Assembly (NCBI GenBank): GCA_913057925.1
Contig: CAJXPG010000016.1
Coordinates: 1-41,320, forward strand
DNA: 41,320 nt
Reading direction: 5' to 3'
Source: an uncultured Colwellia sp.
GTDB lineage: Bacteria > Pseudomonadota > Gammaproteobacteria > Enterobacterales > Alteromonadaceae
Below are positions 1 through 9,419 of this stretch, one piece after another; the stretch's first letter is position 1; each line of letters starts with the position of its first letter. The position numbers and the translations under genes are program-made. Below the pieces are notes generated by a model. It did no database searches and was not told where the DNA came from. It saw nothing but the letters and a program-made list of their open reading frames with translations.

Positions 1-45
1 GATCTAGTACGGTCTCGTGGGCTCGGAGATGTGTATAAGAGACAG
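1..45. other. Illumina Nextera i7 adapter remnant (non-genomic)
   Basis: Bases 27-45 are exactly the 19-base Tn5 mosaic end AGATGTGTATAAGAGACAG, and 12-26 are GTCTCGTGGGCTCGG, the rest of the Nextera read-2 transposase adapter. Bases 1-3 (GAT) fit the end of the P7 sequence, and 4-11 (CTAGTACG) fit an eight-base i7 index, recalled as the one carried by index primer N702. This is library sequence left at a contig end and should be trimmed; organism sequence starts at 46. Confidence 0.97.
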
Positions 46-341
46 GGTTATTACTTTGCTAAACCTATGTCTCCGCAAAATACTTATCACTATATATGTC
101 AAAGTAAAATTAAGGTTTAGTTTTATTGTTAAACTAGCTTTTCGGAATAATCTATGGGTAAATCCGATTTTTTCACTATATTAATTGGTAAAATGCCAAA
201 AATAACCAGCACATTCTGTTGTTGTTCACTTAGAATTCTTCCATAAATTTACCGTTTAATTGCACTTTTATTTTCATTATTTGCAATTAAGACTATAACT
301 AAAAGCAGGAATTAACCTGCTTGTTTATTGAGGAAGCTACC
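46..341 (+). promoter_or_regulatory. putA upstream region with leader hairpin
   Basis: No coding potential is visible here. A perfect 7-bp inverted repeat, AAGCAGG (303-309) and CCTGCTT (316-322) with a 6-base loop, ends 8 bases before the ribosome binding site GAGGA (330-334) of putA. A possible -10 (TATAAC, 294-299) lies just upstream, with only a weak -35 (TTTTCA, 271-276, 17-bp spacing). The repeat could be a 5'-UTR hairpin or a regulator site; the sequence alone does not say which. Confidence 0.4.
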
Positions 342-3300
342 ATGCTATTTACTGGTTCATTAATTTCCGACTGCCCAATACGACAAAAAATTCGCGAATT
401 CTATCGAATAGATGAAAATGTTGCTGTTGATCATATTTTACCTGCAGCAGAAGTAAACGTTAGTGCCCGAAGCCGTGCTTGGGAACGTGCCCGTAAAATG
501 GTTTTACAAATTCGTCAAGACCAAGAAGGTAATGGTGCCATTGATGCATTATTAAATGAGTACTCGCTGTCTTCAGAGGAAGGTGTGGTATTAATGTGTT
601 TGGCTGAAGCACTTTTACGTGTACCAGATAAGCATACTCAAGATGAACTTATTCGTGACAAGATTTCTCAGGGACAGTGGAGTTCACATCTAGGTGCCAG
701 TGATTCATTGTTTGTTAATGCTTCTTCTTGGGGCTTATTACTTACCGGCTCTATGGTTGATTATGCTGACAAGCGTAAAAAAGACCACTTTGGTTTATTA
801 AAGAAAACTGTTGGCCGTTTAGGTGAGCCAGTAATTCGTAAGTCAATGAATTACGCAATGAAAGTAATGGGTAAGCAGTTTGTCATGGGTGAAACCATTG
901 AAGCGGCTACTGAGCGTGCTGCCTCTAAAGAGCAGCAAGGTTATGTTTATTCATATGATATGCTTGGCGAAGGCGCTCGAACTATGGCTGATGCTGATAA
1001 GTACCTTAAAGCTTATCAAGATGCCATCACTGCCATAGGTAATGTTGCTGTCGCTTCGGGTAAAAATAACCCACGTAAAGTACCAGGTATTTCAATTAAA
1101 CTATCAGCTATTCACCCTCGTTATGAGTTCTCTCATAAAGGTCGAGTCATGGAAGAAATAGTGCCAAAGTTGAAAGCACTATGTTTACAAGCAAAGCAAT
1201 ACAATATTGGCCTAACGGTTGATGCAGAAGAGTCTGAACGTTTAGACATCTCACTTGATATTATTGAAGCGGTATTTAGTGATAGCGACTTAGGCGATTG
1301 GCAAGGTTTTGGTTTGGCATTACAAGCGTACCAAAAGCGTGCAATTTTTGTTGTTGACTGGTTACGTGAATTGACACTACGCACCGACCGTAAAATGATG
1401 GTTCGCCTAGTTAAAGGTGCTTACTGGGATACCGAAATTAAAAATGCTCAAAAAGATGGTTTGAGTCATTTCCCTGTATTTACCCGTAAGTCATCAACAG
1501 ATGTCTCTTATCATGCCTGTGCAAACAAGTTACTTGAATATCGTGACACGATTTACCCTCAGTTTGCCACCCATAATGCATACACAGCAGCAACTATCGT
1601 TGAACTTGCTGGTGATGATAAAGCTGGGTTTGAGTTCCAGTGTTTACATGGTATGGGGGACTCTTTGTATGATCAAATCGTGCGTGAAGAAAGTATTCAG
1701 TGTCGAATTTATGCACCGGTTGGCCATCATGAAGATTTACTTGCTTACTTAGTTCGTCGTCTACTTGAAAATGGCGCTAACTCATCTTTTGTTAATGCAA
1801 TTGTTGATGAATCTCAACCTGTTGAATCTTTACTAGAAGATCCAGTAGAGAAAACTCAACGTTTAAAATTTAAATACAACAATCAAATTATTATGCCGAT
1901 TGACCTTTACCAAGGTGAAGGCGAAGAAGGTCGTGATAACTCAAAGGGCCTTGATTTAACAGATGTTAATGAGATCACCCCATTAAAGGCCGCATTAGAT
2001 AACTGGTTTGTTGATCATTTATTGAATAAAAATGATGTGCCAGAAGGTGCTAGCGCCGTAAGAAACCCTGCAAACCGTAGTGAGATTATTGGTTTTCATC
2101 AACATGCTAATGAAGCTGAAATGCGTGTGATGATCGACAATGCAGAGACCGCTTGTAGTACTTGGTCTAAAACCCCTGTTGCTGAGCGAGCAGCATTGTT
2201 ATGTCGCATTGGTGATATTTTAGAACGCCATATGGATGAGCTGATTGCCCTTTGTATTAAAGAAGCAGGCAAGGTAGCACAAGATGGTATTGATGAAGTG
2301 CGCGAAGCCGTTGATTTTTGTCGCTACTACGCAGCACGTGCCATTGAATTAAATGAAGACGAGCGTCTAGAAGCACGCGGTGTGGTGTTATGTATTAGCC
2401 CGTGGAACTTCCCATTGGCTATATTCTTAGGCCAAGTAGCCGCAGCGATTGCTACGGGTAATACTGTATTAGCCAAACCGGCAGAACAAACAGGTTTAAT
2501 TGCACTACGCACCATTGAACTGATGCAATCGGTTGGTTTACCTGAAAACGTTGTGCAAGCTGTGATTGCCCGTGGTAGTGCTGTTGGTAAAGTCATTATT
2601 CCAGATAACCGTATTCAAACAGTTATGTTTACTGGCTCTACAGAAACAGGTACGCGTATCTCTCAAACACTTGCAGAGCGTGGCGGCGATCAAGTCCCGC
2701 TAATTGCTGAAACGGGTGGTCAAAACTGTATGATTGTTGACTCAACTGCCTTGCCAGAGCAAGTAGTTGATGATGTGATCTCTTCAGGCTTTCAAAGTGC
2801 CGGTCAGCGCTGTTCAGCGCTTCGAGTACTGTTTTTACAAGAAGATATTGCTGATAACGTTATTACCATGCTTCAAGGCGCTTTAGCTGAATTACATGTT
2901 GGTAATCCCGCTAAATTAAGCACAGATATAGGCCCGGTGATTGATCAAAAAGCGCATGAAGCATTATCTGCACATGCTGAATATATGAAGTCTCACGGTA
3001 AATTATTATATAAATGTGAGTTTTCTGATGAAGTGGTTGACGAAGATGGTCATTTCTTCTTTGCACCACGTCTATATGAAATTGATGATATTAGCGTATT
3101 ACAACAAGAAGTTTTCGGTCCTTGTGTCCATGTAGTGCGCTTTAAAGGCGATGAAATTGAAAGTGTGATAGAGAAAGTTAACGGTACTGGTTTTGGCTTA
3201 ACTATGGGCATACACACACGTATCGAGCATAGAGCTGTTGAGCTAGCTAAACTATCACGCGCCGGTAACATTTATATTAACCGTAATATGATTGGCGCAA

Positions 3301-4169
3301 TTGTTGGTGTACAACCATTTGGTGGTCGCGGACTTTCAGGTACAGGTCCTAAAGCCGGTGGCCCTAACTATTTAACACGATTAGTGAAAGAAAAATCAAC
3401 ACCAGATAGTAATGCCTTTAACTCCTCTGACGTTAAAATGGCAAGCTTAACAGGTGATGCGAGCGAAAAGCATGAAGCCAATCGTTTAATGGACAAAGCA
3501 AATTGGGCAGAAAAAGACTGGCGATCTACCGAGCTGAATACGCGAATTTCTTGTGTCCGCCAGTTACTCGCTAAAATTGCGCATGTAGAAATTGTTGACG
3601 ATTTAGCCGATGATTTAAACCGCACGTTAGCGGCGTCTCGTTCACAGTTAATTGATATTGAAAAGCGTTTGAAAAAGCCACAAGAATTACCAGGCCCTAC
3701 AGGTGAGTCAAATATCATTTACTTAGAAAACCGCGGCAATATTATTTGCTATGCAGATGAAAAAGTAAGCTTCCACTTCTGGGTGCAATCTATTGTGACG
3801 GCTCTAGCGACAGGTAACACGGTAATTACCGTTGTTTCAGACTTATTCTATCAAGAGGCGTTGGCTTTTAGAGATAAATTTATTGCCACGGGTGCTGGCA
3901 AAGATGTTTTCCAAGTGGCTAAACTTTGTCATTTAGAAACTATGTTAGCTCACCCTGCGTTATCTGGAGTGGTTGTTGATAGTAACTGTGATAGTAAACA
4001 TTATGTTAGTGATAAATTAGCGCAGCGACATGGTGCTATTTTACCGGTCATTAGCTCTGAATATTTTGATAACTTGATTCAGCGTTTAATCACCGAGAAA
4101 ACCATTAGTATTGATACCACAGCATCTGGTGGTAACACATCACTAATGACTATGGTTGAAGAAGACTAA
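342..4169 (+). CDS. putA: Bifunctional proline dehydrogenase / P5C dehydrogenase (PutA)
   Basis: Catalyses both steps of proline to glutamate: FAD-dependent proline oxidation at the membrane, then NAD-dependent oxidation of glutamate semialdehyde. The proline dehydrogenase barrel lies at roughly residues 70-480 with the signature RLVKGAYWD (from R355). The aldehyde dehydrogenase half (about 540-1030) has FTGSTETG, ETGGQN and the catalytic cysteine in GQRCSALR (C824). A further C-terminal segment of about 200 residues resembles the aldehyde-dehydrogenase-fold domain of long PutAs. The N-terminal ribbon-helix-helix of E. coli PutA is absent, so this protein probably cannot autoregulate. ATG 342 is preferred over an upstream in-frame TTG (321) because GAGGA precedes it at normal spacing. 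A strong terminator follows, then an Lrp-type regulator. Confidence 0.96.
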   Translation: MLFTGSLISDCPIRQKIREFYRIDENVAVDHILPAAEVNVSARSRAWERARKMVLQIRQDQEGNGAIDALLNEYSLSSEEGVVLMCLAEALLRVPDKHTQDELIRDKISQGQWSSHLGASDSLFVNASSWGLLLTGSMVDYADKRKKDHFGLLKKTVGRLGEPVIRKSMNYAMKVMGKQFVMGETIEAATERAASKEQQGYVYSYDMLGEGARTMADADKYLKAYQDAITAIGNVAVASGKNNPRKVPGISIKLSAIHPRYEFSHKGRVMEEIVPKLKALCLQAKQYNIGLTVDAEESERLDISLDIIEAVFSDSDLGDWQGFGLALQAYQKRAIFVVDWLRELTLRTDRKMMVRLVKGAYWDTEIKNAQKDGLSHFPVFTRKSSTDVSYHACANKLLEYRDTIYPQFATHNAYTAATIVELAGDDKAGFEFQCLHGMGDSLYDQIVREESIQCRIYAPVGHHEDLLAYLVRRLLENGANSSFVNAIVDESQPVESLLEDPVEKTQRLKFKYNNQIIMPIDLYQGEGEEGRDNSKGLDLTDVNEITPLKAALDNWFVDHLLNKNDVPEGASAVRNPANRSEIIGFHQHANEAEMRVMIDNAETACSTWSKTPVAERAALLCRIGDILERHMDELIALCIKEAGKVAQDGIDEVREAVDFCRYYAARAIELNEDERLEARGVVLCISPWNFPLAIFLGQVAAAIATGNTVLAKPAEQTGLIALRTIELMQSVGLPENVVQAVIARGSAVGKVIIPDNRIQTVMFTGSTETGTRISQTLAERGGDQVPLIAETGGQNCMIVDSTALPEQVVDDVISSGFQSAGQRCSALRVLFLQEDIADNVITMLQGALAELHVGNPAKLSTDIGPVIDQKAHEALSAHAEYMKSHGKLLYKCEFSDEVVDEDGHFFFAPRLYEIDDISVLQQEVFGPCVHVVRFKGDEIESVIEKVNGTGFGLTMGIHTRIEHRAVELAKLSRAGNIYINRNMIGAIVGVQPFGGRGLSGTGPKAGGPNYLTRLVKEKSTPDSNAFNSSDVKMASLTGDASEKHEANRLMDKANWAEKDWRSTELNTRISCVRQLLAKIAHVEIVDDLADDLNRTLAASRSQLIDIEKRLKKPQELPGPTGESNIIYLENRGNIICYADEKVSFHFWVQSIVTALATGNTVITVVSDLFYQEALAFRDKFIATGAGKDVFQVAKLCHLETMLAHPALSGVVVDSNCDSKHYVSDKLAQRHGAILPVISSEYFDNLIQRLITEKTISIDTTASGGNTSLMTMVEED

Positions 4170-4204
4170 GTCGCGACGTTAGTAATAACCTTGTTGCAAT
4201 GAAT

Positions 4205-4246
4205 AAAACGCGAACCTTTCTCTGGAAAGTTCGCGTTTTTAGTTTT
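4205..4246 (+). terminator. Rho-independent terminator of putA
   Basis: An 11-bp perfect stem, AAAACGCGAAC (4205-4215) with GTTCGCGTTTT (4229-4239), is followed by T-rich sequence (TTTTTAGTTTTT). It lies 36 bases after the putA stop and separates it from the Lrp-family gene. Confidence 0.88.
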
Positions 4247-4301
4247 TCTGCTATCTTTTATATGGCAATATCGAAAAAAATAACAATTAAGTAGTGTAAA
4301 T

Positions 4302-4778
4302 ATGAGTTCATACAAAATAAAACCCTTAGATCGTATCGATAAGCTAATACTATCTACGCTACAAGGAGATGGGCGAATATCTAACGTAGAGCTGGCTAAA
4401 AAGGTCAACCTGAGTGCTAGTCCATGCTTAGATAGGGTAAAGCGATTAGAAAACGATGGTTATATTGAGCGTTACGGCGCTTTTTTAAATGCGAGTAAGC
4501 TTAATTTTGGTATGACGGCTTTTGTGCAAGTAACTTTAAGTAAAACAACCTCTGAAAGCTTTAAAGGCTTTAAAAAGGAAGTGGTTACTATCAAGGAAGT
4601 GGTTGAATGCCATCTCATTGCAGGGGGTTATGATTATTTGCTTAAAATCCGCTTTGCCGACATTGAAAGTTACCGATTAGTGCTTGAGAAAATAGGTGCT
4701 CTGCCTGATATAGCACAAACAAGTACTTATATGGTTACAGAGCATATTAAACAAGACAGTGGTGTGCCCTTAGACTAA
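4302..4778 (+). CDS. Lrp/AsnC family transcriptional regulator
   Basis: A 158-residue protein of normal Lrp length. The N-terminal helix-turn-helix (about residues 8-60, including DRIDKLILSTLQGDGRISN and SASPCLDRVKRLENDGYIER) is followed by the RAM/AsnC effector-binding domain (about 70-150, containing AGGYDYLLKIR). Lrp-type PutR proteins activate putA in several proteobacteria. Position directly downstream of a putA that lacks its own DNA-binding domain suggests this one senses proline or a related amino acid and controls putA; that is inference. No good Shine-Dalgarno sequence is seen before the ATG. The putA terminator lies between the two genes, so it is probably transcribed separately. 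Confidence 0.92.
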   Translation: MSSYKIKPLDRIDKLILSTLQGDGRISNVELAKKVNLSASPCLDRVKRLENDGYIERYGAFLNASKLNFGMTAFVQVTLSKTTSESFKGFKKEVVTIKEVVECHLIAGGYDYLLKIRFADIESYRLVLEKIGALPDIAQTSTYMVTEHIKQDSGVPLD

Positions 4779-4908
4779 TTTAAGCAGCTAGTCTGAACAG
4801 ATAATTATTTGATTTTAAATACCATTAATATTGTGAAGCGTCGTTGGCTTTGCTATATAGTTATCAGTTATCAATGGAAAATACTTTAAGGCAAGCACAA
4901 GGGTAATT

Positions 4909-5751
4909 ATGAACGCACACGATTATGCACTACAGGCTAATGGTTCATTCGCTTTACCAGATGCCTGCTTTAAAGTGAAAAACTTAATGGCAGATGAAAG
5001 CTCTGAGATTTCAGATTTTGCCGATGTTATTGGTGTTGACCCTTCAATGACTTCTCGGTTATTACAAATAGCCAATAGTGCCATTTATAGTTTTCCTGGC
5101 GAAATTAGTACCATATCTCGCGCTATTACCATCATCGGCACCCAAGCTATTTATAATATGATGCTTGTTGATGTAGCCGCGTCAGCTTTCAAGCATTTTG
5201 AAAACCAAGCCATTGACTTAAAACGATTTTGGCGAATGAGTATTTATTGTGGACTGGCCTCTAAAAACCTAGCGATTAGTGCTGGAATACGTGATATTGA
5301 GCGGTTATTTGTTGCAGGCTTATTGCAAAATTTTGGTGAATTACTGGTCGCAAAAATAAATCCTGACGTAGCTCAACAATGTGAAAAATATAGTAAAGCG
5401 CAATTGCCTTGGCAGTTACAAGAGCTCGCTCTAGGATTTACATATACCGATGTTTCTGCTGACTTATTAAAAATTTGGCAGCTGCCGGAAAAGATTATCC
5501 TACCGATAAGGCATTTTAATGCTGCCTCAAATATTGAAATTAATAAGGACGTTAAAGTGTTACATCTGGCTTCGCGTTTAGCATTAATTGATAGTCACCC
5601 AGATGAGTTTGTTTTTGATGAAGTGGTAGATGAATCTTTATGTAAACCACTGGGTTTATCTATTGATGATTTAACGCAAGCTGCCGAGTTTGCTTCAAAA
5701 GAAGCCAGTAGTATTTTAACCATTATGAACCCAAAACTGTTCTCTAAATAA
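4909..5751 (+). CDS. HDOD domain protein (paralogue 1)
   Basis: A 280-residue protein made almost entirely of an HDOD domain (about residues 15-215), a catalytically dead relative of HD phosphohydrolases found in bacterial signalling proteins. Typical blocks are IGVDPSMTSRLLQIANSAIY, FPGEISTISRAITIIG and LFVAGLLQNFGELL. In the last one the His-Asp pair of true HD enzymes (usually GLLHDIG) is Gln-Asn, so hydrolase activity is not expected. No receiver, GGDEF or EAL domain is attached. A Shine-Dalgarno-like AAGGG lies upstream. It is clearly paralogous to the 283-residue protein at 13622-14473. The output is unknown; a scaffold or partner role in signalling is the usual guess. Confidence 0.88.
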   Translation: MNAHDYALQANGSFALPDACFKVKNLMADESSEISDFADVIGVDPSMTSRLLQIANSAIYSFPGEISTISRAITIIGTQAIYNMMLVDVAASAFKHFENQAIDLKRFWRMSIYCGLASKNLAISAGIRDIERLFVAGLLQNFGELLVAKINPDVAQQCEKYSKAQLPWQLQELALGFTYTDVSADLLKIWQLPEKIILPIRHFNAASNIEINKDVKVLHLASRLALIDSHPDEFVFDEVVDESLCKPLGLSIDDLTQAAEFASKEASSILTIMNPKLFSK

Positions 5752-5855
5752 TGGCAATCTTAAATTGGCAGAATAAATAGCGTTAGCGGTTATCAAGCGA
5801 GTGACTTGTTATAACAACCCGTTAAATTGTTTCAAGCTATTAACTTTTCTATTTT

Positions 5856-6746
5856 CTACTCTCTATTCTCTGGGGCTAGAGGGATATCTACGTTAAATAC
5901 CTCTTGATAAGTTTCATTGAAATGCAGAATGTCAGAGCTTTCTAAGTATCGACTGTGGGCTTGATAAAACTCATAGCTTTGATAAATTTTCACTAAAGCA
6001 CGGTTAATATCGTTGATGATTGCTTGACCTTCTACGCTCCGATTACAAACAACATAACCTAGAACATAACCCGGCGAGCCTTCTATTTCTATTGATTCAA
6101 GCGCACCTTTCTTTGAGTGAAAATTTAGCGCTTCGTTAACGCTATATGGATAATCTACTATATAGTCAATTCTATCCTTTAATAACATTTCAACGAGTGC
6201 TCTTGTTGAGCCACCGCCTGTTCTCACTACCAGATTATGTGGTTCTAATGCAGTAACTTGCTTGTCTAAAAAGTTCCCCAAAGATCTGCCGCTATCAACC
6301 CCCAAAGTTAGAAGCGCTTTACCTGTAAACAATGAGCTTAAAGAAGCTAATCGGTTATTTTCGTTTAATACGTTTTCTGGAAAAGATTGTTTACCTTTTT
6401 TGTAATAAACCCGTAAATCAAGTGCGATATTAAGGGGCTGGCTAAATATCCCCATTGTCATGCGTTCAGGTGTTTTAACTCTATTAGGAGCACAGCTATT
6501 CGGTAATTTATTGACTAAGCGAGTAATGGTTGGGCTTTTAGCAAATTCGACAGTAAATTGATAATTTTTTAAATGTTGCATTAAGAGGCGGGTGGTATCC
6601 GCAACGGTTGAAATCGGCTTTATCTGGGAAGGAATATTTTTATAGGTGTCTACTTCATTGTAAGTAAACCAGTAAATTTGTTTTTGTGTATTGCCATGCG
6701 AATAAAAAGGGAAACAACAAATGAAAATAAATAGCAGATTTTTCAT
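5856..6746 (-). CDS. Periplasmic solute-binding-like protein
   Basis: A 296-residue protein starting with a signal peptide (MKNLLFIFICCFPFYSHG). The body resembles bacterial extracellular solute-binding proteins of the amino-acid type (family 3 fold), in particular the stand-alone group annotated as TIGR02285-like or transporter substrate-binding domain proteins. Supporting blocks are GKALLTLGVDSGRSLG, VVRTGGGSTRALVEMLLKDR and a DYIVDYPYSVNEAL segment. No ABC permease or ATPase gene is nearby, so it may act alone as a periplasmic sensor domain rather than in transport. It is convergent with the HDOD gene upstream. The ligand cannot be assigned. Confidence 0.7.
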   Translation of the reverse strand: MKNLLFIFICCFPFYSHGNTQKQIYWFTYNEVDTYKNIPSQIKPISTVADTTRLLMQHLKNYQFTVEFAKSPTITRLVNKLPNSCAPNRVKTPERMTMGIFSQPLNIALDLRVYYKKGKQSFPENVLNENNRLASLSSLFTGKALLTLGVDSGRSLGNFLDKQVTALEPHNLVVRTGGGSTRALVEMLLKDRIDYIVDYPYSVNEALNFHSKKGALESIEIEGSPGYVLGYVVCNRSVEGQAIINDINRALVKIYQSYEFYQAHSRYLESSDILHFNETYQEVFNVDIPLAPENRE

Positions 6747-6982
6747 AAAACTAACCTATAAAAACTAAATTAAATAATCCTTATAATTATCTCCTACATC
6801 ATTTAACAGTTTAATAGCCTGTTAAATGAAACGATTACACTGCGGTGATTAGAAAGTATTACTTAAATAAGTGTTTTATGGAAGCAAAATTAGCTAATGC
6901 AAGACAAACAATGCAAAGCTTGTTAGCATCTATCGTTAACGTTTATTTAAACCTTTCATAAAAATTATAAAAAAGGATAAGT

Positions 6983-8407
6983 ATGTCGAGTTCAAGAGAG
7001 CATTTTAGCTCACGGATAGGCTTTATATTAGCTGCTGCAGGCTCTGCGGTAGGCATTGGTAATCTAGTTGGCTTTCCGGTAAATGCGGCTAAAAATGGTG
7101 GAGGTGCATTTTTAATTATGTATGCACTGTTTGTTTTTCTCATTTGTTTGCCGGTTATGATTGCAGAGATGGCCGTTGGCCGAAATACAGAAAAAGAACC
7201 CGTTGGTGCTTTTAAAACACTAAGTCAGGGGAGTAGCTTATGGGGAGCTGCTGGTTTTTTAGGGGTATTAACGCCATTTATGATTGCCGTATTTTATATG
7301 GTAATCACCGTTTGGATATTTGGTTACATTGGGCTAACACTAACCGGTAATTTGGACTACTTAGCCAGTGGTGCAGGCTTTGGTGAATTTATCAATAGTC
7401 CTTATTTGTTTGTTGCGTTAATTGCAGTGGCTGGTATCGTGAGTTTTATACTTGCTGCTGGCGTAAAAGATGGCATAGAAAAAGCGGCGAAAACGTTAAT
7501 GCCTGCTTTATTTGCTATGCTGATCATTATGGTTATTTTTGTACTAACCCTTGATAATGCAATGGCCGGGGTCACTTTCTTCCTCGTTCCAGACTTTGAA
7601 AAAATTACCGCAAGTGTCGTCAATGGTGCCTTATCACAAGCATTTTTCTCGTTGTCTTTAGGGATGGGGATTTTGATTACTTATGGCTCATATATCAATA
7701 GACAAACCAATATTCCTAACTCAGCAAAACTAGTCGCAATAACCGATACTGGTGTTGCATTTGTAGCAGGTTTAATGATTTTACCGGCGGTATTTTCTTT
7801 TAACCCGAATGTTAATCCAAGTGAATTAAGTGATAGTTCAGTATCGTTAATTTTTACTTTTTTACCTAAAATATTTTTAGCACTGCAGACTTCACTTGGT
7901 TATGTTGGCGCGAGTGCTGTTGCCGCTTTCTTTTTTATCTTGGTATTTTTTGCCGCGATTACTTCGCTAGTATCGATTATTGAAGTACCGGTTTCTTACT
8001 TAGTGACAGAGAAAAAGCAAAGTCGCAAAAAAGCGTTAGGCTACTTATCGGTAACTGCGGGTTTGTTAACGTTATTTGCCGTAGCATCATTTGGCATGGT
8101 AGCATTTTTTACTGAATTTACTTCCTATGGCGGCGGTACTAAGTCATTTTTTGATGTGGTTTATGATGTTTTCTACGACACCATATTACCGCTTAATGGT
8201 TTCTTAGTGTGTATCTTTGTTAGTTATCGTTGGAAGAAAAAGCAGCTATCAGAAGAACTTAGTATTGGTAATGAAAACTACAAGGGGTCTTGGGTTGAAA
8301 AATACATCAACTTCTCTTTAGGTACGTTTATACCTGCTATTGTCTTGCTTATCTTTATTAATACTGTCGCAATTAAGTTTTTCGCCTACAGTCCATTTGG
8401 CTTGTAA
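6983..8407 (+). CDS. Sodium-dependent transporter, NSS/SNF family
   Basis: A 474-residue multi-pass inner-membrane protein of the neurotransmitter:sodium symporter family (LeuT fold), which imports amino acids or related amines with Na+. The N-terminal signature is clear: SSRIGFILAAAGSAVGIGNL followed by GFPVNAAKNGGGAFLIMYALF, matching the unwound first helix and the GGGAF motif. About eleven to twelve hydrophobic segments follow, and the last helix is near the C-terminus. AAAAAGGA upstream serves as ribosome binding site. The substrate cannot be read from the sequence. A strong terminator follows. Confidence 0.92.
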   Translation: MSSSREHFSSRIGFILAAAGSAVGIGNLVGFPVNAAKNGGGAFLIMYALFVFLICLPVMIAEMAVGRNTEKEPVGAFKTLSQGSSLWGAAGFLGVLTPFMIAVFYMVITVWIFGYIGLTLTGNLDYLASGAGFGEFINSPYLFVALIAVAGIVSFILAAGVKDGIEKAAKTLMPALFAMLIIMVIFVLTLDNAMAGVTFFLVPDFEKITASVVNGALSQAFFSLSLGMGILITYGSYINRQTNIPNSAKLVAITDTGVAFVAGLMILPAVFSFNPNVNPSELSDSSVSLIFTFLPKIFLALQTSLGYVGASAVAAFFFILVFFAAITSLVSIIEVPVSYLVTEKKQSRKKALGYLSVTAGLLTLFAVASFGMVAFFTEFTSYGGGTKSFFDVVYDVFYDTILPLNGFLVCIFVSYRWKKKQLSEELSIGNENYKGSWVEKYINFSLGTFIPAIVLLIFINTVAIKFFAYSPFGL

Positions 8408-8440
8408 GGTATTAGCAATAACTTAGTTGTTAACTGATTT

Positions 8441-8479
8441 AAACGGCTAATGGTAAATGTTACCATTGGCCGTTTTTTA
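8441..8479 (+). terminator. Rho-independent terminator of the NSS transporter
   Basis: A 16-bp stem pairs 8441-8456 with 8460-8475 (one G-T wobble, 3-base loop) and runs into TTTTTT. It is 33 bases past the transporter stop. Confidence 0.9.
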
Positions 8480-8506
8480 TTACCTTTCATCACGTAAACA
8501 CAAATT

Positions 8507-9406
8507 ATGATTGAACATATTACCAGCTCAGACTTTACTGATGCACAGCGACTATTTCATGGTCGAGGGCATGCATACCCTAACTTAAGCCATATCAATG
8601 TTGATTGGTTGTCACCTGTGATTCTTATAACCTTGTATCAAGCTGTTGATAGGAAATGGCTTGAGCAGCAGGCTATTTTATTGAAAGAACTTGTTCAAGA
8701 TTGCCGCTCTGTGCAAGTCCAGCATCGTTATGAAAAGTTTGCTCCGACAGAAGTGATGTTAGGTGAAGCGATTAGCGACACTGTAGTGAGTGAGCATGGG
8801 CTTAATTATCATATTGAATTTGGCAAAGCGCAGAACAGCGGATTGTTTTTAGATATGAGCAATGGTCGAGCATGGTTAAAGCAGCATGCTAAAGATAAAA
8901 ATGTCCTTAACTTGTTTGCTTACACTTGTGCTTTTTCTTTAAATGCCATTGCCGGCGGTGCAAGTAAAGCGGTTAACATCGATTTAAGTAAGGCTTCATT
9001 GAGTAAAGGTAGGGAAAACCATCAACTGAATAAATTAGCCAAAAAGCAGGGCAAACAGATAGTTTTTGAAGGTGTAGATATCTTTAAATCTAACAGTCGT
9101 ATCAAAAAATACGGACCTTATGATATTTTGGTTTGTGATCCACCTTCTTTTCAAAAGGGCAGCGTTAATATTGAACGTGATTATGCCAAAATAATCCGTC
9201 GCATTCCCCAATGGATGAATGACGGCGCTCAATTGATGCTTTGTTTAAATTCACCTGACTTAGATGAAAATTTTTTAAAAACCGAGGTTGCTCGGGAGTG
9301 CCCACAATGCCACTTTGAACAGCGTCTTGATAACCCAGAGGTTTTTAAAGAAGCGCATCAAGGTAAAGGCCTTAAGGTATTACTATTTACCTACCGAGCT
9401 AATTAA
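8507..9406 (+). CDS. SAM-dependent methyltransferase, RlmI/RlmK-like
   Basis: A 299-residue class I methyltransferase of the Methyltrans_SAM group that contains the 23S rRNA cytosine/guanine methylases. The SAM-binding motif I appears as NVLNLFAYTCAFSLNAI (about residues 132-148), an acidic motif follows (VNIDLSKASL), and the catalytic-loop motif DPPSFQKG begins at D211. No PUA domain is seen at the N-terminus, unlike RlmI, so it is a shorter relative. RNA is the probable substrate by family, but the exact base is unknown. It is convergent with the DNA ligase gene, with only 13 bases between stops. Confidence 0.82.
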   Translation: MIEHITSSDFTDAQRLFHGRGHAYPNLSHINVDWLSPVILITLYQAVDRKWLEQQAILLKELVQDCRSVQVQHRYEKFAPTEVMLGEAISDTVVSEHGLNYHIEFGKAQNSGLFLDMSNGRAWLKQHAKDKNVLNLFAYTCAFSLNAIAGGASKAVNIDLSKASLSKGRENHQLNKLAKKQGKQIVFEGVDIFKSNSRIKKYGPYDILVCDPPSFQKGSVNIERDYAKIIRRIPQWMNDGAQLMLCLNSPDLDENFLKTEVARECPQCHFEQRLDNPEVFKEAHQGKGLKVLLFTYRAN

Positions 9407-9419
9407 CAGTAACGCTTGG

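Noticed and set aside
27-45. Tn5 mosaic end as evidence of a transposon insertion
   Set aside because: It is contiguous with the Nextera read-2 adapter and an index-like octamer at the very contig end, so it is library sequence.
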